From Pseudotabrizicola alkalilacus (GTDB lineage Bacteria; Pseudomonadota; Alphaproteobacteria; Rhodobacterales; Rhodobacteraceae), in assembly GCF_003443995.1 (NCBI RefSeq), contig NZ_QWEY01000007.1, forward strand, positions 1 through 64,000: 64,000 nt of DNA, read 5' to 3'. This document shows, in pieces, positions 32,121 to 41,182 of this stretch (its first letter is position 1; the number at the start of each line of letters is the position of its first letter). A program made the translations under genes and the position numbers. The notes under the pieces were generated by a model. The model did not search any database. It saw nothing but the letters and a program-made list of their open reading frames with translations, and was not told the DNA's origin.

Positions 32121-33050
32121 ATGATCGCCCTGTCACTGGCCCTGACCGGGGCCTGCGCCGCCTATCTGTTCTGGGGGCTGGGTCCGAAATGGCAGTTTGT
32201 GTTGTCCCTGCGCGCGGGCAAACTGGCGGGGATGCTTCTCGTGGGCGCAGCTGTCGCAGTGGCGACGGTGCTGTTCCAGACCGTCAGCCGCAACCGGATT
32301 CTGACGCCGCAGATCATGGGGTTTGATGCGCTCTATATCCTGATGCAGACCGCACTGGTTGCCAGCCTTGGGCTGAGCGGCTTTGCCAGTCTGACCGCGC
32401 CGGTCAAATTCGCGGTCGAGGTGGCAATCATGATCGCCGCCTCGCTGGCGCTGTTTAGCACCCTGCTGGGTCGCGCCGGGCAGGATGTCGCGCGGCTGAT
32501 CCTGACCGGGGTGATTCTGGGTGTGCTGTTCCGCTCGGCTGCCGGGTTTCTGGCGCGGTTGCTGGACCCGAATGCCTTTGCTGTGGTGCAATACGCAAGT
32601 TTCGCCAGCTTTGCGCGGGTGAATACCGATCTGCTGCCAATCGCGGCGCTGCTGACCTGCGCGGCAATCTGCGCGGCGCTGTGGGTAGCACCACGTCTGG
32701 ATGTGCTGGCACTTGGTCGCCCGATTGCCGTGTCGCTGGGCCTTGCGCATGACCGGCTGATGCTGCTGGCGCTGTCGCTTGTCGCGGTGCTGGTCTCGGT
32801 CGCGACGGCGCTGGTCGGGCCGATTGCGTTCTTCGGGCTGATCGTGGCCGGGCTCGCGCATGAGGCCGCAGGCTCAGGCCGCCATGCCCGGCTGTTGCCC
32901 ATGGCGATGCTGATCGCGGGGATAATGCTGGTCGGCGGGCAGACGCTGTTTGAACGCGCGCTTGGCCTGCAATCCACGCTGGCGGTGGTGATCGAGTTTG
33001 TGGGCGGGCTGTTTTTCCTGTGGTTGCTGCTCAGGGGGCGCATCAGATGA
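32121..33050 (+). CDS. Siderophore ABC importer, permease 2 (FatC/YclO type)
   Basis: 309 residues, FecCD family, with RAGKLAGMLLVGAAVAVATVLFQ, NRILTPQIMGFDALY and GPIAFFGLIVAGLAHE. I use the ATG at 32121 because GGATAGG precedes it; a GTG at 32109 overlapping the previous stop is possible. Stop overlaps the ATPase start by four bases. Confidence 0.92.
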   Translation: MIALSLALTGACAAYLFWGLGPKWQFVLSLRAGKLAGMLLVGAAVAVATVLFQTVSRNRILTPQIMGFDALYILMQTALVASLGLSGFASLTAPVKFAVEVAIMIAASLALFSTLLGRAGQDVARLILTGVILGVLFRSAAGFLARLLDPNAFAVVQYASFASFARVNTDLLPIAALLTCAAICAALWVAPRLDVLALGRPIAVSLGLAHDRLMLLALSLVAVLVSVATALVGPIAFFGLIVAGLAHEAAGSGRHARLLPMAMLIAGIMLVGGQTLFERALGLQSTLAVVIEFVGGLFFLWLLLRGRIR

Positions 33051-33802
33051 TCGAGGTTCAGGGCGTCAGCCACCAGATCGGCAAGATGCCGATCCTGTCA
33101 GACATCACGCTGCGCCTGCCCATGGGCAAGCTGACCGCGCTGATCGGGCCGAATGGCGCGGGCAAATCCACCCTGTTGTCGCTTACGGGGCGGCTGATGC
33201 CATTGCAGGCGGGGCAGATCCGGGTGGATGGGTCCGACATCGGCACCACCGACACCCGGGCGCTGGCAAAGCAGATGGCGATCCTGTCGCAATCCAACCC
33301 CTTGGGCAGCCGGTTGCGGGTGCGCGAGCTGGTCAGCTTTGGCCGCTGGCCGCATCATCAGGGCAGACCCGGCCCAAGGGATGCGGCTGAGGTCGAGCAG
33401 GCGCTGCACGACATGGACCTGACCCCGCTGGCCGACCGCTTTCTGGATGCGCTGTCTGGCGGGCAGCGGCAGCGCGCCTTTATCGCGATGACGCTGGCGC
33501 AAGGGGCGGAGTGGTTGTTGCTGGACGAGCCGCTCGCTGCGCTCGACATGGCGCATGCGCGCGGCGTGATGGCGCGGCTGGCGGGCTTGCGCGATGCGGG
33601 TCGCAGCATTGTGGTGGTGTTGCATGACATCAACCATGCGGCGGTCTGGGCCGATCATATCGTCGCGATGAAAGCCGGGCGCATCGCGGCCGAAGGCCCG
33701 CCTTCGCAGGTCTGCACCGCCGAAGTGCTGGGGACGATCTATGACATGGAGCTGCGGGTGATGCAGGTTGAGGGCAAGCCGCTGGTGCTGCATCATCTTT
33801 AG
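33047..33802 (+). CDS. Siderophore ABC importer, ATPase (FatE/YclP type)
   Basis: 251 residues. Walker A GPNGAGKST, Q-loop SQSNPLGS, signature LSGGQRQR, Walker B WLLLDEPLAALD and switch His in VLHDINHAAVW are all present, so it should be active. It powers the two permeases just upstream. This is the last gene of the importer operon; a MarR regulator follows after 77 bases. Confidence 0.95.
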   Translation: MIEVQGVSHQIGKMPILSDITLRLPMGKLTALIGPNGAGKSTLLSLTGRLMPLQAGQIRVDGSDIGTTDTRALAKQMAILSQSNPLGSRLRVRELVSFGRWPHHQGRPGPRDAAEVEQALHDMDLTPLADRFLDALSGGQRQRAFIAMTLAQGAEWLLLDEPLAALDMAHARGVMARLAGLRDAGRSIVVVLHDINHAAVWADHIVAMKAGRIAAEGPPSQVCTAEVLGTIYDMELRVMQVEGKPLVLHHL

Positions 33803-33879
33803 GCGCGCTTTCCCCCCGCACCAAGGCTGACAAACCGGGGGATCACAGGCTATGTATCCGCACCCCTGCCCGAACGGAT

Positions 33880-34368
33880 GTGCCAGTGACCGCCAGCAAC
33901 ACCACAGACCTGCCACCGCCTGCCCCGGATTTTCCCGATGAGGATCCGCGCATCGGCTATAACCGGGTGTGGTTCAACCTCTTGCGTATCCAGCGCACCG
34001 CCTTTCCCCGCATCGCGCGCGCTCTGCGCCGTCACGGCATGGAAGACCCGGTCTGGCACGAGATCATGCTGGAAATTGACCGGAGCCGCGACGGCCTGCA
34101 GATGGCAGAGCTGGAACGTCAGCTGCACATCGCGCAATACACCCTGTCGCGCCATGTCAGCCGCATGGCCACCGCAGGCCTGATCCGGCGCGAGCGGATG
34201 CCGGGTGCCGGGCGCGGGCAACGGCTGTTTCTGACCGAAGAAGGGCGGCTGGCGAACGATGCGATCTGGCCCGAATATATGGCCGCCATTCAGGCCGAAT
34301 TCGCGCACCGGCTCAGCACGGACGAGGCCTATGCCCTGTGTCGCGTGCTGATCCGGCTGTATCCCTGA
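33880..34368 (+). CDS. MarR-family transcriptional regulator
   Basis: 162 residues. A winged helix-turn-helix core (ELERQLHIAQYTLSRHVSRM, then RRERMPGAGRGQRLFLTEEG) is flanked by helical dimer arms. Start is a GTG at 33880, with a second GTG two codons later. Its place between the siderophore importer and a TonB receptor suggests local control of iron genes, but the ligand and targets are not shown by the sequence. Confidence 0.85.
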   Translation: MPVTASNTTDLPPPAPDFPDEDPRIGYNRVWFNLLRIQRTAFPRIARALRRHGMEDPVWHEIMLEIDRSRDGLQMAELERQLHIAQYTLSRHVSRMATAGLIRRERMPGAGRGQRLFLTEEGRLANDAIWPEYMAAIQAEFAHRLSTDEAYALCRVLIRLYP

Positions 34369-34394
34369 CGGCGGAGCCCTGCGCCCCGCCGTCA
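34366..34394. terminator. Bidirectional hairpin between marR and the TonB receptor
   Basis: TGACGGCGG (34366-34374) pairs with CCGCCGTCA (34386-34394), nine pairs, and includes the marR stop codon. The genes converge here, so it can serve both. No strong T-run is present on either strand. Confidence 0.6.
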
Positions 34395-34402
34395 GGAGGA
34401 TT

Positions 34403-36343
34403 TCAGAATTTAGACACCAGCGACAGCGTCACGGTGCGGCCCGGTTCGCGCAGCGGAATCACTGTGTTGAAATCCGCGCCATAGGTCGCTCGGTCGGCGA
34501 AATCGGTATCAAACAGGTTCGTCACCTCGGCCCGCAGACGCAGGTTCTGCATGCGGGGCGGCACGTATTCCGCGAACACATTCACCACCTCATAGCCTTT
34601 GAGCGAGTTCTGAGCATCCGCCGGCACCGTGTTGTAATCAAAGGCCACATCCAGACTGCCCCCAAGCGTCCAGCCCGATGCCCCAACCTCTTGTTGCACC
34701 TCGAATGCCAGAACCTGCCCCAGAGGCGCGCCAAAATCCTGCGCGTCATAGCTGCTGGACGCGGTGCCGTTCACCGTCACCTTGCTGTTGGAATAGGTCA
34801 GCCGCGCAAAACCGCCGCCCCAGCCATAGGTGCCGCCCAGGTTGAAACCCCGGCTTTCAAAGTCAAAGTTATCCTCGGCCCCGCGTGCGTTGTCGATTTT
34901 GGTCTGGAACACCTCGCCGCCAAGGGTCAGGCGGCCATCGGTCCAGTCCACGCCCGCGACGATGTTTTCCGACCGCGACGGTTTCAGCGTTGCATAAGAC
35001 CACAATGGGCGTGGTGCGCGGTCAAAGGTATAGTTATCCTCGATGTCGATGCCGCCAAACACCGATGACACCCCGGCGCGCAGGGTCAAAGCGTCGGTCA
35101 CGCCGTAAGAGACCGACGCATTGCCCGACAGACCCGAATTCGTGTCTTGCCAGCCGGTGACGCCGGTAAAGGTCTGGCGGTCGGCGCGCAAGCCGAACGA
35201 CAGCTTCAGCCGCTCCACCGGCTCCAGCCGGGCTTGGGCGAACACCCCGATGTTGCGCGATTTTTCCTCCAGCCGCAGCCCCGGCCCTTCATACAACCCG
35301 TTGCGACGATAGGCATCGAGGCCCACGGTCACCGTGTCACGCTCGCTCAGGTTAAAGGTGTTCTGCAGCGTCAGTGATGTGGTGCCAGAGGTGCCTTCGC
35401 TGCTGTACGGATCGGGCACGTTGACTTCGCTTTCCGAGAAGCCGATCACCAGCTTGGGATCCCACAATCCGGTGGCCTGCGTGTTCTCATAGCTCAGCGA
35501 AACGCTGGTCCGTGTGGTGTCATAAACCCGCGTCGCCGGGGTCGGACGACCGCCGATCGTGCCGCCAAAATTGGCCCGGTACGGGCGCAACGCCTTGTCA
35601 CGCAACTGCTGCGCCGAAAACTCGATCCGGTCGCCCTGATCGCTTTCATAGGCGAGCTTGACCAACCCGCTTTGCAGATCGGCCCGGCTGCCCTGAATGG
35701 TGTTGCCCGCGCCCGCCTGGTAATCATCGCCCTGTGCGGATTTCAGATATCCCAGCCACTCGAACCCCTCGTGCCGTCCGGCAGCGGTCAGCGCGCCGGT
35801 CAGGGTCTTGCCGTTGTCGGCATAGGACAGCCGCAGATTGCCGCCGATGTTCTGCCCGTCTGCCAGAATGTCGCCTGCATCCACGGTTTCAAACACCACC
35901 GACCCCGCCATCGCATGTGGCCCGGCATCCGCCGCCGCCACGCCGGCATCGGCACGCGCGGCTTTCAGCAGGCCGGGGTCGATGGCATTGGCCGATACAT
36001 GGTGAAACGCGCGGTTGTTCTGCGCCACGCCGTCCAGTGTCACCCGCAGGTTCAGCATATCGACGCCGTTGACAAAGATCTTCTGTGCAATCGGCATCGC
36101 ACCGCCCACCGAGACCGAGGCGATCCCGGCAAACAGATCCTTCAGATCGCCGGTGCGGGCGCGCTCCAGTTCGGCTTGCGACACATATTGCGTCGTCGCC
36201 CGATCCGCCGCCCCGGCCTGTTCATCCTGTTGCGCGACAAGAATCGGGTCTAAGCTGATATCCTGCGCCAGTGCGGGCAAAGCAAACAGACTGACGCTGG
36301 CACACAACAGGCCGCGCGCTCCTGCGGAATTGAAACGGGTCAT
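34403..36343 (-). CDS. TonB-dependent siderophore/heme receptor
   Basis: 646 residues. Signal peptide (about 1-26, ending ALAQ), plug domain with LKDLFAGIASVSVGG and NGVDMLNLRVTLDGV, a FHHVSANAIDPGLLKAARADAG segment (quoted in part) and a GPHAMAGSVVFETVDA ending, then a barrel with terminal VSKF. The plug resembles receptors in iron-complex operons rather than BtuB. It diverges from exbB-exbD-exbD-tonB and may be the receptor that feeds the FatB-type importer. Confidence 0.88.
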   Translation of the reverse strand: MTRFNSAGARGLLCASVSLFALPALAQDISLDPILVAQQDEQAGAADRATTQYVSQAELERARTGDLKDLFAGIASVSVGGAMPIAQKIFVNGVDMLNLRVTLDGVAQNNRAFHHVSANAIDPGLLKAARADAGVAAADAGPHAMAGSVVFETVDAGDILADGQNIGGNLRLSYADNGKTLTGALTAAGRHEGFEWLGYLKSAQGDDYQAGAGNTIQGSRADLQSGLVKLAYESDQGDRIEFSAQQLRDKALRPYRANFGGTIGGRPTPATRVYDTTRTSVSLSYENTQATGLWDPKLVIGFSESEVNVPDPYSSEGTSGTTSLTLQNTFNLSERDTVTVGLDAYRRNGLYEGPGLRLEEKSRNIGVFAQARLEPVERLKLSFGLRADRQTFTGVTGWQDTNSGLSGNASVSYGVTDALTLRAGVSSVFGGIDIEDNYTFDRAPRPLWSYATLKPSRSENIVAGVDWTDGRLTLGGEVFQTKIDNARGAEDNFDFESRGFNLGGTYGWGGGFARLTYSNSKVTVNGTASSSYDAQDFGAPLGQVLAFEVQQEVGASGWTLGGSLDVAFDYNTVPADAQNSLKGYEVVNVFAEYVPPRMQNLRLRAEVTNLFDTDFADRATYGADFNTVIPLREPGRTVTLSLVSKF

Positions 36344-36428
36344 GGACCACTCCGTTGTTTTTGGGGTTTGGCGTGGCTTCGGAGGTCCGTGGCTGCGTCA
36401 TTCGGGCCGGGTAGCCGGGACATCCGAT

Positions 36429-36444
36429 ACATGCAAGTGCATGT
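36429..36444. promoter_or_regulatory. Perfect 16-base palindrome in the receptor/exbB gap
   Basis: ACATGCA (36429-36435) and TGCATGT (36438-36444) are exact inverted repeats around AG. It lies between two divergent iron genes, near an Iron-Rhodo-box-like site. It could be a regulator site, for example of the MarR protein at 33880. Confidence 0.5.
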
Positions 36445-36462
36445 GTGATCCGCCCAGCTTGT

Positions 36463-36477
36463 TGACAAATTTAGTCA
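36463..36477. promoter_or_regulatory. Iron-Rhodo-box-like site (TGA-N9-TCA) overlapping a -35 element
   Basis: TGA at 36463-36465, nine bases, TCA at 36475-36477; the left half overlaps TTGACA (36462-36467), a consensus -35 sequence for exbB. TGA-N9-TCA is the motif described for iron-regulated genes of Rhodobacterales. A short motif, so chance matches occur, but the position over a promoter between two iron operons supports it. Confidence 0.55.
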
Positions 36478-36516
36478 CCAATTGTAGTCCGAAAGTCGCA
36501 GGATCAGGAGACGCAG

Positions 36517-37224
36517 ATGGAAACGGCTACAGATTTGGGCACAGACACTGCCGCAGCAGCAGTGTCATCCTTTGTGTCCTTCGTCGAAATGGGTGGCCCG
36601 GCGATGTGGGCGATTGCCCTGCTGTCGGTGCTGACCGTCACCTTGATCCTGTGGAAGATCATGCGTCTTGTGTCATTCGGGGCATGGTCGGGTGGGCGGC
36701 ACACGGCCAAGGCTCTGGCCCTGTGGAAGACCGGGCGAACCGTCGAAGCCCTGGCCCTGCTGGAAAACCGCAGGTCGCTGCGCGCCATTCTGGCCCATGC
36801 CGCGATGAAAGCCGCCCAGAACCCCGGCCTTGACCGCGACGCCGCCGAAGCGGAGACCGGGCGCGTGGCGCGCGGCCTGCTGCTCAAGGCGCGTGCGGGG
36901 TTGCGGGGGCTGGAACTGGCCTCGACCATCGGCCCCCTGCTGGGTCTCCTTGGCACCGTCACAGGGATGATCGCCGCGTTTCAGGCCCTGCAAGAGGCGG
37001 GCAGCCGCGCCGATCCTGCGGCTCTGGCGGGCGGCATCTGGGAGGCACTGCTGACAACCGCCGCCGGCATGGCGGTGGCCATTCCCGCACAGGTGGCGCT
37101 GACCTGGTTCGAGGCGGTGGTCGATGCGCTGCGCCATGACATGGAAGATTCGGCCACGCAGATCCTGCATGGGGCAAAGCCTGTCGTCCCGCTGGTTCCA
37201 GCCGCAAACCGGGCTGCAGAATGA
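36517..37224 (+). CDS. exbB: ExbB (TolQ/MotA family) energy-transducing protein
   Basis: 235 residues with three membrane helices: about 24-46 (MWAIALLSVLTVTLILWKI), then two near 130-155 and 165-190 containing TIGPLLGLLGTVTGMIAAF and GMAVAIPAQVAL, the conserved ExbB pore motifs. It forms the pentameric channel around an ExbD dimer and drives TonB. AGGAG precedes the ATG. First gene of a four-gene operon with ATGA-type overlaps. Confidence 0.93.
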   Translation: METATDLGTDTAAAAVSSFVSFVEMGGPAMWAIALLSVLTVTLILWKIMRLVSFGAWSGGRHTAKALALWKTGRTVEALALLENRRSLRAILAHAAMKAAQNPGLDRDAAEAETGRVARGLLLKARAGLRGLELASTIGPLLGLLGTVTGMIAAFQALQEAGSRADPAALAGGIWEALLTTAAGMAVAIPAQVALTWFEAVVDALRHDMEDSATQILHGAKPVVPLVPAANRAAE

Positions 37225-37598
37225 TCAGCTTTGGCGCAGATCGCCCGCGCAGGCGCCCCAATCTGACGCCGATGATCGACGTCGTGTTTCTGCTGCTGGT
37301 GTTTTTCATGCTGGCCTCGCGCTTTGGTGTTGACCGCGCGGTGCCACTGTCGCTGCCCGGCAGCGGCGGCAGCTACTCCGGCCCGCCGCGGCTGGTGGAA
37401 CTGTCTGCTGAGGGCCTGCGCCTGAACGGCAGGGCCATCGCGCCCGAAGATCTGGCCGCCGCGCTGACCGCGCTGATGGACAGCCCCACTGATGCCATCG
37501 TGTTGCGGCCACAGGACGGGGCCGATCTGCAAGCGCTGGTCGTGTTGATGGAAACACTGGGCGCTGCGGGGTTTTCGCGGCTGGTGCTGGTGGAGTAG
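37221..37598 (+). CDS. exbD: ExbD, canonical (with proton-carrying Asp)
   Basis: 125 residues, one N-terminal membrane helix and a periplasmic domain. The helix carries LTPMIDVVFLLLVFF, with the Asp equivalent to E. coli ExbD Asp25 that carries protons. Overlaps exbB by four bases and precedes a second exbD by three bases. Confidence 0.92.
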   Translation: MISFGADRPRRRPNLTPMIDVVFLLLVFFMLASRFGVDRAVPLSLPGSGGSYSGPPRLVELSAEGLRLNGRAIAPEDLAAALTALMDSPTDAIVLRPQDGADLQALVVLMETLGAAGFSRLVLVE

Positions 37599-37601
37599 CC
37601 G

Positions 37602-38021
37602 ATGAATTTCAGTGACCCACCCCGCCGGAAACCCGCCGAAAACCTGCTGCCGATGATCAATGTGGTGTTTCTGCTGCTGATCTTCTTTCTGATTTCGGCC
37701 CGGCTGACCCCGCCCGAACCCTTTGCTGTCATCCCGCCAACCGCGCAGACCGAAGCCGAGGCGCAGGGCGATTTCACCCTGTTCATCGCCGCTGACGGGC
37801 AGATCGGCTATCGCGACTCTCTGGCCGATGCCGCCTTGGCCCAGATCACGGCCAGCCGTGACAGCCATTGCGCCACCGCAGATTGCGAAGCGGAACCGCC
37901 GCGCCTGACCCTGCGGGCGGATGGCGCCTTGCCAGCGGCAACGCTGGCTGGTTTGCTGCCCAAGCTGTCGGGACTGGGGTTTGCCAGCATCGAGCTTGTG
38001 GCCGAAGGAGGGCGCTCATGA
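37602..38021 (+). CDS. exbD: ExbD paralogue with Asn in place of the proton-carrying Asp
   Basis: 139 residues, same topology, but the helix reads LLPMINVVFLLLIFF: the essential Asp is Asn20 (codon AAT, 37659-37661). A periplasmic extension holds two cysteines (CATADCEAEPP) that may form a disulfide. With the canonical ExbD just upstream, a heterodimer with one active and one inactive proton site is likely. Loss of the Asp in a homodimer would be expected to abolish proton flow. Overlaps tonB by four bases. Confidence 0.9.
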   Translation: MNFSDPPRRKPAENLLPMINVVFLLLIFFLISARLTPPEPFAVIPPTAQTEAEAQGDFTLFIAADGQIGYRDSLADAALAQITASRDSHCATADCEAEPPRLTLRADGALPAATLAGLLPKLSGLGFASIELVAEGGRS

Positions 38022-38917
38022 CATCTGCGCGCGTACAGGCGGTATGCGCCCTGACCCTTGCCGTCGGCCTGCATGTTGGTGCCTTTGCCACGCGGCCCGC
38101 CCCAGCGGGCGCGGTGTCGTCCGGGTCGGGTGGTGAAGATCTGGTCTCGCTGCAGGCCGCCGATGCCAGCCTTGCCGAACTGGTCGCCGACTGGGACCGC
38201 CCGCCGCAACCCGTCACCGAACCTGCGCCAGAGCTTGCGATGCCCGAGGCCCCCGAGCCCCCGCCGCAGATGGCCGCCCTCGCCGAACCCGCGCTGCCCC
38301 CCGCACCACAGCCGATGCTGGCACTGCCGCAGATGGCGGACACGCCGCTTGTCGCCGATGTCACCCTGCCCGAGCCACCGCCCGAGATCGCCCCGGAGCC
38401 TGCGACCGAGCCGGAGCCTGTGCCTACGATCAGACCAAAGGCAAAACCGCAGACGGCCCCAAAACAGGCCGAACCAAAGAAGCTGGCCGAAAAACCCACA
38501 GAGCAGAAAAAGCCTCAGGCCAGCAAACCCTCGGCCGGGCAAGTGGCGCAGAAAGCCGCTGGAGCCGGTGGCGGGCCGCAGGCCGGTCAAGGCGGGCAGG
38601 CGCAAGCCGCAACCCTGTCGGAGGCCAAGGTCAACGACCTGAAAAGCAGCTGGGGCGCTTCGGTCCGGGCGCGGGTGGAACGACGCAAGCGCTATCCCTC
38701 TGCCGCAGGCGGGGCATCCGGCACCGTGACCGTGCGCCTGACCGTCACCCGCGCCGGTGGGCTGACAGCGGTGGGAATCGCAAAATCATCCGGCACCCCC
38801 GCACTGGACGAGGCCGCAATCAGCGCCGTGCGCAGCGCAGGCAAATTCGCCGCTGCGCCAAAGGGGCTGACCGACGCCAGTTACAGCTTTACCCTGCCGA
38901 TGAAATTCGCACGCTAG
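38018..38917 (+). CDS. tonB: TonB
   Basis: 299 residues: a short N-terminal membrane anchor (about 5-20), a long Pro/Glu/Lys-rich linker (about 55-195) that spans the periplasm, and a C-terminal TonB domain (about 205-295) with RRKRYPSAAGGASGTVTVRL and SSGTPALDEAAISAVR. It transmits energy from ExbBD to the two TonB receptors in this locus. The linker's repeated PxPE/KPK pattern is typical. Confidence 0.93.
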   Translation: MTSARVQAVCALTLAVGLHVGAFATRPAPAGAVSSGSGGEDLVSLQAADASLAELVADWDRPPQPVTEPAPELAMPEAPEPPPQMAALAEPALPPAPQPMLALPQMADTPLVADVTLPEPPPEIAPEPATEPEPVPTIRPKAKPQTAPKQAEPKKLAEKPTEQKKPQASKPSAGQVAQKAAGAGGGPQAGQGGQAQAATLSEAKVNDLKSSWGASVRARVERRKRYPSAAGGASGTVTVRLTVTRAGGLTAVGIAKSSGTPALDEAAISAVRSAGKFAAAPKGLTDASYSFTLPMKFAR

Positions 38918-39037
38918 CCCAAGCGGACAAAGCCATCCGCCCCCTGTGCGCATCTGCCGCCCGGACCGGCGCGGCGCTGCCCTATCCCGCCTTGCGCCGA
39001 CGCGCTATGCTGCGGCGCGGCAAGGCGAGGAGGCGAG

Positions 39038-40396
39038 ATGACGGTTCTGCTGATCCTGATGGCTCTGGCCCTGCTCATTCTGGGGGCGTGGCGCGGCATG
39101 TCGGTGCTGGTGCTGGCCCCGGTGCTGGCCTTGTTGGCCGCCAGTTTGTCGGGCGCGCCGGTGCTGGCGGGCTATACCCAGATCTTCATGCAGGCGGCGG
39201 GCGGGTTTGTGATCGCGTTCTTCCCGCTGTTTCTGCTGGGCGCGGTGTTTGGCCGGGTGATGGAGGCGTCGGGTGCGGCGCAGCGGCTGGCGGAGGCTAT
39301 CGCAACCGCGCTTGGCCCGCAAAACGCCATCCTTGCGGTGGTCGCCGCCTGTGCGGTGCTGACCTATGGCGGAGTATCGCTGTTTGTGGTGGCCTTTGCT
39401 GCCTGGCCCCTTGCGCGGGCCTTGTTTGCCCGGACCGACCTGCCTGCCCGGCTGATTCCCGCGACCATCGCCCTTGGCGCGTTCACCTTTACCATGACCG
39501 CCCTGCCGGGCACGCCCTCGATCCAGAATGCGATTCCGATGGCCACCTTTGGCACCACCGCCTTTGCCGCCCCCGGTCTGGGGCTGATCGCGTCGGCTGT
39601 GATGCTGGGGCTTGGGGTCGCATGGCTGCAGTTGCGGGTGCGGCGGATGGCGGGCGAGGCCGCGCCGGATGCCCCCGAAATCCCGCCGCGTGATACCCCC
39701 TTGCCGCTCTGGGTGGCACTGGTGCCGATCCTGTCGGTCGGGGTGGTGACGCTGGGGATGGGCAGCGTGATCCTGCCCGCGCTCGATACCGGCTATCTGG
39801 CTGATGCGCTTTACGGCGCGACGGAGCTGTCGCGGGTCAAGGGGCTGTGGTCAGTGATCACCGCGCTGACCGTGGCGCTGGGGCTGGCGCTGATCCTCAG
39901 CCGCCCGCCGCAGATGATGCAGGTGGTGAACGCAGGCGCGGAATCCGCGCTGCTGCCCCTGTTCAACACCGCCAGCCTTGTCGGTTTTGGCGCGGTGATT
40001 GCCAGCCTGCCAGGGTTCGAGGTGTTGCGCAGCAGTCTGGAGGGGCTGTCGGGCGGCAATGTGCTGATCTCGGCGGCGCTGTCTTCGGGGGCCTTGGCGG
40101 GGATCACCGGCTCTGCCTCGGGTGGCATGTCGATTGCGCTGGATGTGCTGGGGCCATCGCTGGTGGCGCAGGCCGCTGTGCAGGGCGTTGAGCCGGGTCT
40201 GCTGCACCGGGTGGTGGCGGTCGCCACCGGCGGGCTGGATACCCTCCCCCATAACGGCGCGGTGATCACGCTGCTGGGCATTTGCGGCATGACCCACCGG
40301 CAGGCCTATGGCGATATCTTTGTGGTGGCGGTCGTCATCCCCACCCTCGCCTGCGCCCTGATCATTGCGCTTGGCATGGTGTTCGGCAGCTTCTGA
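39038..40396 (+). CDS. GntP-family permease
   Basis: 452 residues with about 12 helices. Motifs of GntP-type gluconate/organic acid permeases are present: YGGVSLFVVAFAAWPLARALF, ALPGTPSIQNAIPMATFGTT and a C-terminal DTLPHNGAVITLLGICG. AGGAGG precedes the ATG. Substrate unknown: gluconate, citrate-like or 3-hydroxybutyrate are all in the family. No catabolic genes adjoin it. Confidence 0.85.
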   Translation: MTVLLILMALALLILGAWRGMSVLVLAPVLALLAASLSGAPVLAGYTQIFMQAAGGFVIAFFPLFLLGAVFGRVMEASGAAQRLAEAIATALGPQNAILAVVAACAVLTYGGVSLFVVAFAAWPLARALFARTDLPARLIPATIALGAFTFTMTALPGTPSIQNAIPMATFGTTAFAAPGLGLIASAVMLGLGVAWLQLRVRRMAGEAAPDAPEIPPRDTPLPLWVALVPILSVGVVTLGMGSVILPALDTGYLADALYGATELSRVKGLWSVITALTVALGLALILSRPPQMMQVVNAGAESALLPLFNTASLVGFGAVIASLPGFEVLRSSLEGLSGGNVLISAALSSGALAGITGSASGGMSIALDVLGPSLVAQAAVQGVEPGLLHRVVAVATGGLDTLPHNGAVITLLGICGMTHRQAYGDIFVVAVVIPTLACALIIALGMVFGSF

Positions 40397-40411
40397 TCCA
40401 CCTTTGAACCG

Positions 40412-41182
40412 CTAATCCACCATCTCGGTTGCCAGAGCAAAATCGGTCAGCTCGTCCTCGACCAGAATGTAGATGTTGGCAGGCGGGGTCTGCATGGCGC
40501 GGGCCGACAGCCGCAGGTCGATGCCCATCTCGCCCAGATAATCCAGCACCTCGCCCTGCCCGTGCTGGATGCTTTCGACCGCGACAAAGGCGGGCAGCAG
40601 AGTGCTTTCCCCAAAGTAGTGCTGATGCACGCCGACAAGGGCGGTGCGGCTGACCCGCCGCTCTGTCCCCGCAGCAAGGATATAGGGGCAGGCCGAGAAA
40701 CACGCGGCCCCCGCCTGCATCAGCGTCGGCACCTCTGCCGCGCGGATCATCCGCCCGATGTCCAGCGCGTCACTGACCGACCCACCGGGGCTGTGCAGCG
40801 CTATCTGCTCGGGCACCGCCGCCCGCTGCTCCAGATAGTCGGCAAAGCGGGCAGCATCACCCGGCTCAATCGCGCCTTCCAGCAGCACGGTTCTGGCCCC
40901 GTCCACCGTCATTTCGGTGAATTTCAGCCGCGCGGGCACCTGATCACTGCGCGGAAATCCCGGCCCGGCAGGCAGATCGCGCGGCAGGTCACGCGGCGCA
41001 TAGCGGCGGGTCTGATCGCCGGGGCGCACCGGCACAGCGGCAGGCGGGGCCGGGTTGGCGCGGAACAGATCTGGCAGAACCTGCCGGAAATCGCCAAACA
41101 CGATCAGCCCGGCCAGCGCCACCTGCGCCACCAGCATCGCCTGCAACACCCGCCCCGATCGCGAAACCCGCACGCCGCTCAT
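40412..41182 (-). CDS. ClpP-like periplasmic protease-type protein
   Basis: 256 residues with an N-terminal membrane segment (about 12-32). SPGGSVSDALDIGRMIRAAEV and ACFSACPYILAAG match the crotonase/ClpP-type Ser nucleophile region of COG3904-like proteins. The nucleophile Ser is likely in FSACPY. Its 5' end is the source of a tandem duplication, and the start directly follows a stop codon at 41183-41185. Confidence 0.75.
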   Translation of the reverse strand: MSGVRVSRSGRVLQAMLVAQVALAGLIVFGDFRQVLPDLFRANPAPPAAVPVRPGDQTRRYAPRDLPRDLPAGPGFPRSDQVPARLKFTEMTVDGARTVLLEGAIEPGDAARFADYLEQRAAVPEQIALHSPGGSVSDALDIGRMIRAAEVPTLMQAGAACFSACPYILAAGTERRVSRTALVGVHQHYFGESTLLPAFVAVESIQHGQGEVLDYLGEMGIDLRLSARAMQTPPANIYILVEDELTDFALATEMVD

